Notes under the pieces: generated by a model
The model's database searches: none
The model's input: only the letters and a program-made list of their open reading frames with translations
What the model was told of the DNA's origin: nothing
Position numbers and translations under genes: made by a program
Shown: piece after piece, positions 34,806-42,889 of the stretch
Layout of the letters: each line of letters begins with the position of its first letter
Numbering within the stretch: position 1 is the stretch's first letter
From: Methylococcaceae bacterium
Lineage (GTDB): Bacteria > Pseudomonadota > Gammaproteobacteria > Methylococcales > Methylococcaceae
Direction: 5' to 3'
DNA: 45,222 nt
Assembly: GCA_902810705.1 (NCBI GenBank)
Contig: CADDYU010000016.1
Span: 1-45,222 of the forward strand

Positions 34806-35498
34806 ATGTTTAGTTCTTTCTTAACTCCGGAATGGCTTGCGAATAGTTCAATAGTTCCTATGGCGCACGGAGATGGCGATAGCCATACGGGTGGCGGATT
34901 CGTGGGTTTTATCGACAGCCTATTGGAGCTTGTGAATCAAGGATTAGGGCCGGGTTCGTCGTGGAATCCGGTAGCAGGCATCGAGGCGCTTGGTTCCAAT
35001 ATACATCCCTTCATCGTACATTTCCCTATAGCCTTCCTAACCGGCTTCCTGCTGCTCGAGGTGATTGGACTAAGCGTCCGCAGCGTTACAATACGGCAGA
35101 TTGCCAGCGGCATGCTCTATTTCGGAGCTGCGGGCGCTCTGGTGGCCGCGACAGCGGGCTTGATTGCCGCGGATAGCGTCCCCCATAGCGCCGAGGTGCA
35201 CCATATTCTGGAGTGGCATGAGCGCCTTGGCTTAACGGTAGCCACCTTATCCGGGGCCTTGGCTGTATGGCGAGCTGTAGTCGGTACGCGGTTTTCGGCC
35301 ATGGCGCAAGCGCTGCATTTAATAGTGGCGGGAATCGTCGGCGTTTGTCTGTTTTTCGCAGCCGATCTCGGCGGATTGATGGTCTACCAATATGGTGTTG
35401 GCGTAAAGAGCCTGCAACAGGCGGATGACCACCATTCCGCTAGCCATAATCATGTGCACCACCACTCCGAAGATGTGGAGTTAGAAGTTGAAAATTAA
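34806..35498 (+). CDS. DUF2231 membrane protein with His-rich C-terminus
   Basis: This 230-aa inner-membrane protein has four hydrophobic helices (about 68-90, 97-122, 138-160 and 165-190) and the DUF2231 landmarks NIHPFIVHFPIAFL (65-78), EWHERLGL (136-143) and ADLGGLMVYQYGVGV (186-200). Conserved histidines in the helices suggest haem or metal binding, though the family's function is not established. Two His-rich stretches stand out: HGDGDSH near the N-terminus and DDHHSASHNHVHHHSED (208-224) at the C-terminus, which could bind metal ions. It is a single gene, convergent with the GH15 gene. Confidence 0.85.
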   Translation: MFSSFLTPEWLANSSIVPMAHGDGDSHTGGGFVGFIDSLLELVNQGLGPGSSWNPVAGIEALGSNIHPFIVHFPIAFLTGFLLLEVIGLSVRSVTIRQIASGMLYFGAAGALVAATAGLIAADSVPHSAEVHHILEWHERLGLTVATLSGALAVWRAVVGTRFSAMAQALHLIVAGIVGVCLFFAADLGGLMVYQYGVGVKSLQQADDHHSASHNHVHHHSEDVELEVEN

Positions 35499-35567
35499 AT
35501 CTTGCCATCCTTAAAACTTAAGGGGTGAGCATCGAGAGGTGGCCTCGCTGTTTCCGCAGTCTTGAGA

Positions 35568-37355
35568 TCAAAACGCCTGTTCCCAAGGTTTAGACAGCAC
35601 CACGGCCGAATGAATGATGCCGACCATGGAATACGTTTGCGGAAAGTTTCCCCACATTTCGGAAGTTCCGGGATCGGTATCTTCGGACAGCAGCCCCAGG
35701 TGATTCCGGCACTTCAGCATGTCTTCGAAGATGGCTCGAGCGTCCTCCTTGCGCCCAATGGCCGCTAAGGCGCTGATTAACCAGAAAGTGCAGATATTGA
35801 AAGCGTTTTTGGGAGCGCCGAAATCATCCTGTTCTATATAGCGCATCATGTGATTGCCGCGGCGCAGTTCCTTCTCCACAGCTTCCACGGTGCCGATAAA
35901 ACGCGAATCCTCTGCTTCGAGGAATTGAAGATCGTGGAGCAGCAGCAAACTGGCATCGAGCTCCGAGCCGCCGAAGCTGCCTACAAAGGTGTTTCGCGTC
36001 GAATCATACGCCTGTTCCAAGATTTCCATACGAATCCGCTCGGCCTGGGATTGCCAATAATGGGCACGGTCATGCAGTTCCATGCGGTGAGCGATTCGGG
36101 AAAGGCGATCACAGCCGGCCCAGCACATCACCGCCGAGAAGGTATGCACGCGCGCGATGCCGCGGAATTCCCACAGACTGGCATCCGGCTGGTTGTAGAG
36201 TTTGGCGCATTGATAACCCAAGTTTTCCAGCCGCTCGAACAATCGGCGGTCGCCCGGATGAGCCAAGCGGCGGTCGAAGAAAGCCTGAGTCGCAGCCATA
36301 ATGACGCTGCCATAGACGTCGTTTTGGATATGTTCATAGGCCTGATTGCCGACCCGTACCGGGCCGTGATTCCGATACCCTGAAAGCGTTTTAATTTCCC
36401 TTTCCACTAACTTCGATTCAAGCGCGATCCCATAGACTGGCTGTAGAGTACTTTCTCTGGCTCCGGCGGCAATATTGGCAATGTACCGCAGGTATTCCTC
36501 CATGGTTTTGGTGGTGCCCAAGCGGTTAAGTGCATTGATGACGAAATAAGCGTCGCGTAGCCAACAATAGCGGTAATCCCAGTTGCGCTCGGTATCGGCC
36601 GCTTCTGGAATCGAGGTGGTCATGGCGGCAATCACAGCACCCGTTTCCTCAAAACAGCATAATTTCAAAGTGATGGCGGCGCGAATTACTTCCGCTTGCC
36701 ATTCGAAGGGGATTGATAGAGAACGAGCCCAATCCCGCCAGTAATGGAGGGTCTGCTCATAGCTCTCGCGGGTGGCTTCGGCGACTGAATAGCGCAATGG
36801 GTCATCCGCCCCGAAGATCAGCGCCGCGGATTCCTCCAGCAGAAAAGGAACTTCGTCGAGAATGAAAGAAACCGGCACGTTGCTGGTTAGACGGTAAATC
36901 ACGTTATGCCCCACATAGTTAATGTGGTTCGAGCCGTGAACCATCCGCATCGGAGCCGCGCCATAATTATGCGTCGGACGCAGCCTGATCCTGATGCGAG
37001 GAGTACCGTGTAGGGGCTTGAGCAGCCGGATTAATCGCTGGGGCCGGTGCATGCGATCATAACGTTTAAAGCGCGGCGCAAAATCGGTGATTTCCACCGC
37101 CGCGCCATGCTGATCATACAGCGTAGTAACCAGAATGGCGGTGTTAGGCTCATAGTGCTGTTCGCTGTATGCGAAATCATCGATCAGCACGTCGAAGAAG
37201 CCGTCCTTGACGGTTTCTTCATCGCCATTGATCAAACTGCAAAACAAGGGATCGCTGTCAAAACGTGGCAGACAGCACCAAACAACTCGTCCCTTCCGGT
37301 TAATGAGCGCGCTGAAAGCACAATTGCCAACAACACCGAGTTCGAGGTCGCTCAT
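35568..37355 (-). CDS. GH15 glucoamylase/trehalase-like glycoside hydrolase
   Basis: This 595-aa enzyme has an N-terminal beta-sandwich domain (about 1-220) and a GH15 (alpha/alpha)6 barrel. Typical motifs are NWDYRYCWLRDA (258-269), IQNDVYGS, ASLWEFRG and SEMWGNFPQTYSMVG near the C-terminus; the glutamates in the WEFRG and SEMWGN motifs are at the usual catalytic positions. Bacterial members of this length hydrolyse alpha-glucans or trehalose. No signal peptide is present, so it probably acts on intracellular glycogen or trehalose. It starts at ATG 37355 and diverges from the prkA operon across a 693-bp gap. Confidence 0.92.
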   Translation of the reverse strand: MSDLELGVVGNCAFSALINRKGRVVWCCLPRFDSDPLFCSLINGDEETVKDGFFDVLIDDFAYSEQHYEPNTAILVTTLYDQHGAAVEITDFAPRFKRYDRMHRPQRLIRLLKPLHGTPRIRIRLRPTHNYGAAPMRMVHGSNHINYVGHNVIYRLTSNVPVSFILDEVPFLLEESAALIFGADDPLRYSVAEATRESYEQTLHYWRDWARSLSIPFEWQAEVIRAAITLKLCCFEETGAVIAAMTTSIPEAADTERNWDYRYCWLRDAYFVINALNRLGTTKTMEEYLRYIANIAAGARESTLQPVYGIALESKLVEREIKTLSGYRNHGPVRVGNQAYEHIQNDVYGSVIMAATQAFFDRRLAHPGDRRLFERLENLGYQCAKLYNQPDASLWEFRGIARVHTFSAVMCWAGCDRLSRIAHRMELHDRAHYWQSQAERIRMEILEQAYDSTRNTFVGSFGGSELDASLLLLHDLQFLEAEDSRFIGTVEAVEKELRRGNHMMRYIEQDDFGAPKNAFNICTFWLISALAAIGRKEDARAIFEDMLKCRNHLGLLSEDTDPGTSEMWGNFPQTYSMVGIIHSAVVLSKPWEQAF

Positions 37356-38048
37356 GAGGTGCCCCTATTTTAGTTTTTACGATGCTCACATTTTAGACCG
37401 CGCTGAGCGCGATGTAATAAGCATTGAGGCGGTCATGGGCCGTTAATTCGGTCGAACATTTAAATGCGACATAGACCTCAAGAGAGGAGTTCCCTAGCCT
37501 TGCCCAATAGTTAGCTTAAGTTAGTAAGGTATTTCATTCGAAGAACACAAGTACAGTTTGATTGGCGAGCAACGGCTACGATGTTTCTTAGGCCTTAACA
37601 GCCTTCGCCTGAGCAGAATCCGAGATCAGCCGTCGTGCCGATAGCGCTAGATCTCCTTGGCTCCTAAGGCTTCCTGAAAATCAGCTTAGATCCCAGCACT
37701 GTCTCGCGCCATTCCGCCGCTTAGGAGACTTACCTGCCAAGCACCTTCCTTAAAGGAATCCTCCGATGAGTCGCTTCGGGAGTGGCAAAACGGCTCAACA
37801 TGATTTTCTCTGGAGACTGCGCGGGGTAGGAACGAATTATGATAGGCTACGTCTTAGACGGTGAAAGACCGCAGTGCCGCAGGGCTTTCCCGCGTGCATC
37901 CTTTGGTATGATTGATTTAGGAATCATTGCGCTGCCTTCTCGTCGCGCAGAAAATGACGAGAAATTCGACCGTCACTTTTTGTATTTTTTTCGATACAGC
38001 CGGACACCTTTTTAGAGCATCTGCTTAAAGCAGAGGAGCACTCGATTT
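37356..38048. promoter_or_regulatory. Long divergent regulatory region, GH15 gene / prkA operon
   Basis: No gene of convincing quality occupies these 693 bp. A 32-codon frame (37766-37864) preceded by AAAGGA might encode a tiny peptide but is weakly supported. The prkA-proximal part (37908-38034) holds four successive dyads listed separately. No clear sigma-54 or other promoter consensus was found. Confidence 0.4.
37908..38034 (+). promoter_or_regulatory. Structured leader of prkA: four successive stem-loops
   Basis: Four perfect dyads follow one another: ATGATT/AATCAT (37908-37927), TTCTCGTC/GACGAGAA with an 11-nt loop (37937-37963), TGTAT/ATACA with a U-rich loop (37981-37998) and TCTGCTT/AAGCAGA (38020-38034). 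The last ends at the edge of the Shine-Dalgarno AGGAG (38034-38038), whose spacing to the prkA ATG is 10 bp. If transcribed, the leader could control ribosome access or transcript continuation. It matches no riboswitch class I know. Confidence 0.4.
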
Positions 38049-39971
38049 ATGGGTATCTTCGATCACTATCAGTCACGTTATGAAAAAAGCCGGGAAGAGG
38101 AATATTCACTGCAAGAATTTCTCGAAATCTGCCGTGAAAATCCGATTGCCTATGCAAGCCCCGCCGAGCGCATGTTGATCGCCATTGGCGAGCCCGAGTT
38201 GGTCGACACCCGGCTTGATCAGCGGTTGTCGCGTATCTTCGCTAATAAAATCATCAAGCGCTACCCGGCATTTTCCGATTTTTTCGGAATGGAGGAAACC
38301 ATCGAGCAGATCGTGGCGTATTTCCGCCACGCAGCCCAAGGACTGGAAGAACGCAAGCAGATCCTCTATCTCCTAGGGCCTGTTGGCGGAGGTAAATCTT
38401 CATTAGCTGAAAAGCTCAAGCAATTGATGGAGCAAGTGCCGTTCTATGCCATCAAGGGCTCGCCGATCTGGGAATCGCCATTGGGCCTGTTCGATCCCGA
38501 AGAAGACGGCAGAATTCTCGAATCCGAGTACGGGATTCCTCGCCGTTATTTCAATACGATTATGTCGCCTTGGGCGGTGAAGCGCCTGCACGAGTACAAC
38601 GGTGATATCACCAAGTTCAAGGTCGTCAAGGTACGGCCGTCAATTCTAGATCAACGAGCCGTTTCCAAGACCGAACCGGGGGATGAGAACAATCAGGACA
38701 TTTCATCGCTGGTGGGCAAGGTAGATATCCGGAAGCTGGAGCGGTTCAGCCAAGATGATCCCGATGCCTATAGCTATTCCGGCGGCCTCTGCCTCGGCAA
38801 CCGCGGCATCATGGAATTCGTGGAGATGTTCAAGGCCCCCATCAAGGTGCTGCATCCTCTCTTGACCGCCACCCAGGAGGGGAACTACAAGGGCACCGAA
38901 GGACTCTCGGCCATCCCCTTCGAAGGCATCATCATGGCCCATTCCAACGAATCGGAATGGCTGCAATTCAAGAACAATAAGAACAACGAAGCCTTCCTAG
39001 ACCGTGTGTATGTGGTTAAGGTGCCGTATTGCCTCAGGGTTTCGGAAGAAGTCAAAATTTACGAGAAGCTCTTGACCCACAGTTCGTTGTCGGAATCGCC
39101 GTGCGCGCCCCACACCTTGAAGATGCTGGCGCAATTTGCGGTGTTGTCGCGCCTCAAGGAACCAGAGAATTCCAACATCTACTCCAAGATGCGGATTTAC
39201 GATGGCGAAAACCTGAAGGACACTGATCCCAAGGCGAAGTCGTATCAGGAATACCGTGACTTCGCCGGGGTCGATGAGGGTATGTCCGGGCTTTCCACCC
39301 GCTTTGCTTTCAAGATATTGTCCAAGGTATTCAACTTCGATCATTCGGAAGTCGCGGCTAATCCTGTGCATCTGCTTTATACCTTGGAACAACAGATCCC
39401 CCAGGAGCAATTTCCACCGGAAATTCAGGAACGTTATCTCCGCTTCATCAAGGAATTCCTGGTACCGCGGTATGTGGAGTTTATCGGCAAGGAAATTCAG
39501 ACGGCCTACCTGGAATCCTATTCCGAATACGGTCAGAATATCTTTGACCGTTACGTGACGTATGCCGACTTCTGGATTCAGGATCAAGAATATCGCGATC
39601 CCGACACGGGCGAGAGCTTCGACCGCCGCGCCCTCAACGAAGAGTTGGAGAAGATCGAGAAACCCGCGGGCATCAGTAACCCGAAAGATTTCCGCAACGA
39701 GGTAGTCAACTTCGTGCTGCGGGCTCGGGCCAGAAACGCGGGCAAGAATCCGGCCTGGACCAGCTATGAGAAGCTCCGGGCGGTCATCGAGAAGAAAATG
39801 TTCGCCAACACGGAGGAACTTTTGCCGGTGATTTCCTTCAACGCTAAGGCGTCGGCGGATGATCACAAGAAGCACGAGGAATTCGTAAATCGTATGGTGC
39901 AAAAAGGCTATACGCCAAAACAAGTGCGATTGCTGTGCGAATGGTATTTGCGGGTGAGAAAGTCGTCTTAA
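38049..39971 (+). CDS. prkA: PrkA-family serine protein kinase (YeaG)
   Basis: This 640-aa protein is the PrkA/YeaG AAA+ domain serine kinase, active in stationary-phase, nitrogen-starvation and general stress adaptation. The AAA domain carries Walker A GPVGGGKSS (110-118) and a Walker B-like region around FEGIIMAHSNE. The PrkA C-terminal kinase-like domain follows (about 400-640). Length and the N-terminus MGIFDHYQSRYEKS match the family. AGGAG precedes the ATG, next to a small hairpin. It is the first gene of the conserved prkA-yeaH-spoVR set, with yeaH 107 bp downstream. Confidence 0.96.
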   Translation: MGIFDHYQSRYEKSREEEYSLQEFLEICRENPIAYASPAERMLIAIGEPELVDTRLDQRLSRIFANKIIKRYPAFSDFFGMEETIEQIVAYFRHAAQGLEERKQILYLLGPVGGGKSSLAEKLKQLMEQVPFYAIKGSPIWESPLGLFDPEEDGRILESEYGIPRRYFNTIMSPWAVKRLHEYNGDITKFKVVKVRPSILDQRAVSKTEPGDENNQDISSLVGKVDIRKLERFSQDDPDAYSYSGGLCLGNRGIMEFVEMFKAPIKVLHPLLTATQEGNYKGTEGLSAIPFEGIIMAHSNESEWLQFKNNKNNEAFLDRVYVVKVPYCLRVSEEVKIYEKLLTHSSLSESPCAPHTLKMLAQFAVLSRLKEPENSNIYSKMRIYDGENLKDTDPKAKSYQEYRDFAGVDEGMSGLSTRFAFKILSKVFNFDHSEVAANPVHLLYTLEQQIPQEQFPPEIQERYLRFIKEFLVPRYVEFIGKEIQTAYLESYSEYGQNIFDRYVTYADFWIQDQEYRDPDTGESFDRRALNEELEKIEKPAGISNPKDFRNEVVNFVLRARARNAGKNPAWTSYEKLRAVIEKKMFANTEELLPVISFNAKASADDHKKHEEFVNRMVQKGYTPKQVRLLCEWYLRVRKSS

Positions 39972-40078
39972 GTCTGCGGCGAAAGCGGGATGCGCGGAAT
40001 ATCGTTCATTCTGAGCCGCTTTCATGATGGGTTCCGGTTTATCGCCATGGCCCATCCTATTGACCTAGTCAAAAGTCC
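39972..40078 (+). repeat. Inverted repeats between prkA and yeaH
   Basis: Two dyads fill the 107-bp gap: GAAAGCGG/CCGCTTTC (39981-40023, 27-nt loop) and GATGGG/CCCATC (40026-40056). They could mark mRNA processing or partial termination that lowers yeaH-spoVR relative to prkA. No new promoter was recognised. Confidence 0.35.
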
Positions 40079-41341
40079 ATGAGCCAATTTATAGACCGTC
40101 GACTGAACCCCAAAAACAAAAGCGCCGTCAACCGACAGCGCTTTCTCCAGCGTTTTCGCGGCCAAATCCGCAAGGCGGTGGCGGACGCGGTTGCCAAGCG
40201 CTCGGTGACCGACATCGATCGAGGCGAAAACATTCAGATTCCCGCCAAGGATATCTCCGAGCCGATATTCCGCCACGGCCGGGGAGGACGACGAGAGGTC
40301 GTACAGCCGGGTAACAAGGAGTTCATTTCCGGCGATAGGGTACCACGTCCTGAATCCGGTGCGGGCGGCGGAGGCAGCCAGGCCAGCGGCTCTGGAGAGG
40401 GTCTGGATGATTTCGTATTCGAATTGTCGCGAGACGAATTTCTCGAATTCATTTTCGAGGATCTGGAACTACCCAACCTGGTAAAACGCCAGTTGGCCCG
40501 GGAAGCCGCGTTCAAGAGCCAGCGGGCAGGTTTTACCTCCGACGGCTCGCCGTCCAATCTGCACGTGGTGCGCTCCATGAGGGAAGCGCTCGCCCGGCGA
40601 ACCGCGTTGCGGGCGCCAGCTCAGGACCGCAAAAGAGAGCTTGAGGAAGAATTGAGCGAATTGCTCCGCTCGGACGAGCCGGACGAGGCGCGCATCGAAG
40701 CGTTGCGGGAGGAAATCACTTTCTTGGAGCAAAAGATCGGGGCCGTGCCCTTCATCGACACCTTCGATCTCCGTTTCCGCAACCGCGTCCAGGTGCCGAA
40801 GCCCAGCACCCAAGCGGTGATGTTCTGCCTGATGGACGTCTCGGGCTCCATGGATGAAATCAAGAAAAACCTGGCCAAGCGTTTTTTCCTGCTGCTTTAT
40901 TTGTTTCTAACCCGCAACTACGAAAGGACCGATGTGGTATTCATCCGTCACCATACGATAGCGATGGAAGTGGATGAGCAGGACTTTTTCTATTCAAGGG
41001 AAACCGGCGGCACCGTCGTTTCCAGCGCTCTGGATCTGATGCGGGATATTATCCGCGAACGTTATCCGAGCCGTGACTGGAATATCTACGGCGCCCAGGC
41101 CTCGGACGGCGATAATTGGCCGGAGGATTCGAGCAACTGCTTTCGAATCCTCTCCGAGGAGATCATGCCCTCCGTGCAGTACTACGCCTACATCGAAATC
41201 AACAACCATGAGCCGCACAGCCTGTGGATGGAGTACGAGAAAGTGGCCGAACGCTGGCCCAACTTCGCTCTCCAGCCCATCTACGGGGCCGCGGACATTT
41301 ATCCCGTATTCCGGGAGCTTTTCAAAAAGCAGCGCGCATGA
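40079..41341 (+). CDS. yeaH: YeaH/DUF444 von Willebrand-A domain protein
   Basis: This 420-aa cytoplasmic protein belongs to the DUF444/YeaH family, encoded with PrkA across proteobacteria. The C-terminal VWA-type domain has a MIDAS-like DVSGSM (253-258). A Gly/Ser-rich linker (GAGGGGSQASGSGEG, about 94-108) and an acidic coiled-coil stretch (about 180-220) come before it. It is thought to work with the PrkA kinase in stress and starvation responses, but its biochemical role is unclear. Its TGA overlaps the spoVR ATG by four bases (ATGA). Confidence 0.94.
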   Translation: MSQFIDRRLNPKNKSAVNRQRFLQRFRGQIRKAVADAVAKRSVTDIDRGENIQIPAKDISEPIFRHGRGGRREVVQPGNKEFISGDRVPRPESGAGGGGSQASGSGEGLDDFVFELSRDEFLEFIFEDLELPNLVKRQLAREAAFKSQRAGFTSDGSPSNLHVVRSMREALARRTALRAPAQDRKRELEEELSELLRSDEPDEARIEALREEITFLEQKIGAVPFIDTFDLRFRNRVQVPKPSTQAVMFCLMDVSGSMDEIKKNLAKRFFLLLYLFLTRNYERTDVVFIRHHTIAMEVDEQDFFYSRETGGTVVSSALDLMRDIIRERYPSRDWNIYGAQASDGDNWPEDSSNCFRILSEEIMPSVQYYAYIEINNHEPHSLWMEYEKVAERWPNFALQPIYGAADIYPVFRELFKKQRA

Positions 41342-42828
41342 GCCGCAAACCAATATCAGAAGGCTCCGAATGGACCTTTGAGCTCTTACAAGACTACGAT
41401 ACCGAAATTCGGCGGATCGCGGCCGATTATGGCCTGGATACCTATCCCAACCAGATCGAGGTCATTACCTCCGAACAAATGATGGACTGCTATTCGAGCA
41501 CCGGCATGCCGGTGTTTTACCCGCACTGGTCGTTCGGGAAGCAGTTCCTGTCGGTGGAGAAGAACTACCGGCGCGGCTATATGGGCTTGGCCTACGAGTT
41601 GGTCATCAACTCCAACCCCTGTATTGCCTATCTCATGGAAGAGAACAGCATGACCATGCAGGCCCTGGTCATCGCTCATGCCTGCTATGGCCACAATTCC
41701 TTTTTCAAGGGCAATTATCTTTTCAAGACTTGGACCAGCGCCGACGCCATCATTGACTACCTCGTATTCGCCCGCAATTACATCTCGGAATGCGAAGAGC
41801 GCTATGGCGTGCAAGCGGTGGAGGATCTCTTGGATTCCTGCCATGCCCTCATGAATTATGGCGTGGACCGTTATCGTCGGCCGCCGCCCCTGTCCATGAA
41901 CGAGGAGCAGGCGAGACAAAAGGAGCGGGAGACTTATCTTCAATCCCAAATCAACGATCTTTGGCTCCGCACCATACCGAAAAAAGAAAAACTCACTCCC
42001 GAGCAAACGCCAAACTTTCCACCCGAGCCTGAAGAAAACCTGCTGTACTTCTTTGAGAAGAACGCGCCGCTTCTGGAACCCTGGCAACGGGAAATCATCC
42101 GTATCGTGCGAAAGATCGCCCAGTATCTTTACCCGCAGCGGCAAACCAAGGTGATGAACGAAGGATGGGCGACCTTCTGGCACTACACCATCTTGAATCG
42201 GATGTATGAGGAGGGTTTGGTCACCGACGGCTTTATGCTGGAATTCCTTCAGTCCCATACCAATGTGATCTATCAGCCGCCTTATCACAGCAAGTATTTC
42301 TCCGGCATTAATCCGTACGCTCTGGGCTTCGCCATGATGTCGGACATTCGTCGTATCTGTGAGGATCCCACGGACGAGGACCGTCATTGGTTTCCGGAAA
42401 TCGCCGGCAGCGATTGGATCAAGACTTTGGATTTTGCCATGCGCAACTTCAAGGACGAGAGTTTCATTGCCCAGTATCTCTCGCCCAAGGTCATCCGGGA
42501 TTTCAAGCTGTTTAGCGTGCTTGACGACGATGCGCAGACCGAGCTGGAAATTACCGGCATCCATGACGAACAGGGCTACCGCTATGTACGCCATGTGCTA
42601 TCCGAGCAGAACAATCTCGGCAACGTGGAGCCCAGCATCCAGGTGCACCGCGTCGATACCCGAGGCGACCGTTCTCTGACCCTCCGTCATTATCAGCACG
42701 ACCGGCGGCCGCTAGGAGAGACCACCAATGAAATGATGCGGCACGTGCGGCGGCTTTGGGGCTTCAAGGTCAGATTGGAAACGGTCGACAAGAACGGACG
42801 CACGATCAAGTCTTACGAATGCGAGTGA
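41338..42828 (+). CDS. ycgB: SpoVR-family protein (YcgB)
   Basis: This 496-aa protein is of the SpoVR/YcgB family, which is linked to spore cortex formation in Bacillus and to the PrkA-YeaH stress module in proteobacteria. It contains family stretches such as VIAHACYGHNSFFKGNYLF, MNEGWATFWHYTILN and SGINPYALGFAMM. The His/Glu-rich motifs (HACYGHNSFF, NEGWATFWH) resemble metal-site sequences, but no activity is established. The start is the ATG at 41338, overlapping the yeaH stop; a longer frame from 41224 lies inside yeaH and is rejected. Confidence 0.94.
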   Translation: MSRKPISEGSEWTFELLQDYDTEIRRIAADYGLDTYPNQIEVITSEQMMDCYSSTGMPVFYPHWSFGKQFLSVEKNYRRGYMGLAYELVINSNPCIAYLMEENSMTMQALVIAHACYGHNSFFKGNYLFKTWTSADAIIDYLVFARNYISECEERYGVQAVEDLLDSCHALMNYGVDRYRRPPPLSMNEEQARQKERETYLQSQINDLWLRTIPKKEKLTPEQTPNFPPEPEENLLYFFEKNAPLLEPWQREIIRIVRKIAQYLYPQRQTKVMNEGWATFWHYTILNRMYEEGLVTDGFMLEFLQSHTNVIYQPPYHSKYFSGINPYALGFAMMSDIRRICEDPTDEDRHWFPEIAGSDWIKTLDFAMRNFKDESFIAQYLSPKVIRDFKLFSVLDDDAQTELEITGIHDEQGYRYVRHVLSEQNNLGNVEPSIQVHRVDTRGDRSLTLRHYQHDRRPLGETTNEMMRHVRRLWGFKVRLETVDKNGRTIKSYECE

Positions 42829-42889
42829 GTAGGATCGGCCCCTTGGATAAAATTTTCTCGGCCGGCTCTCTGCCTAAGATCCTCTGTCT

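Noticed and set aside
37766-37864. 32-codon frame with AAAGGA upstream in the prkA leader region
   Set aside because: Too short and weakly supported to list as a gene.
41386-42594. Minus-strand open frame (402 codons) opposite spoVR
   Set aside because: The plus strand encodes a full SpoVR protein within a conserved operon.
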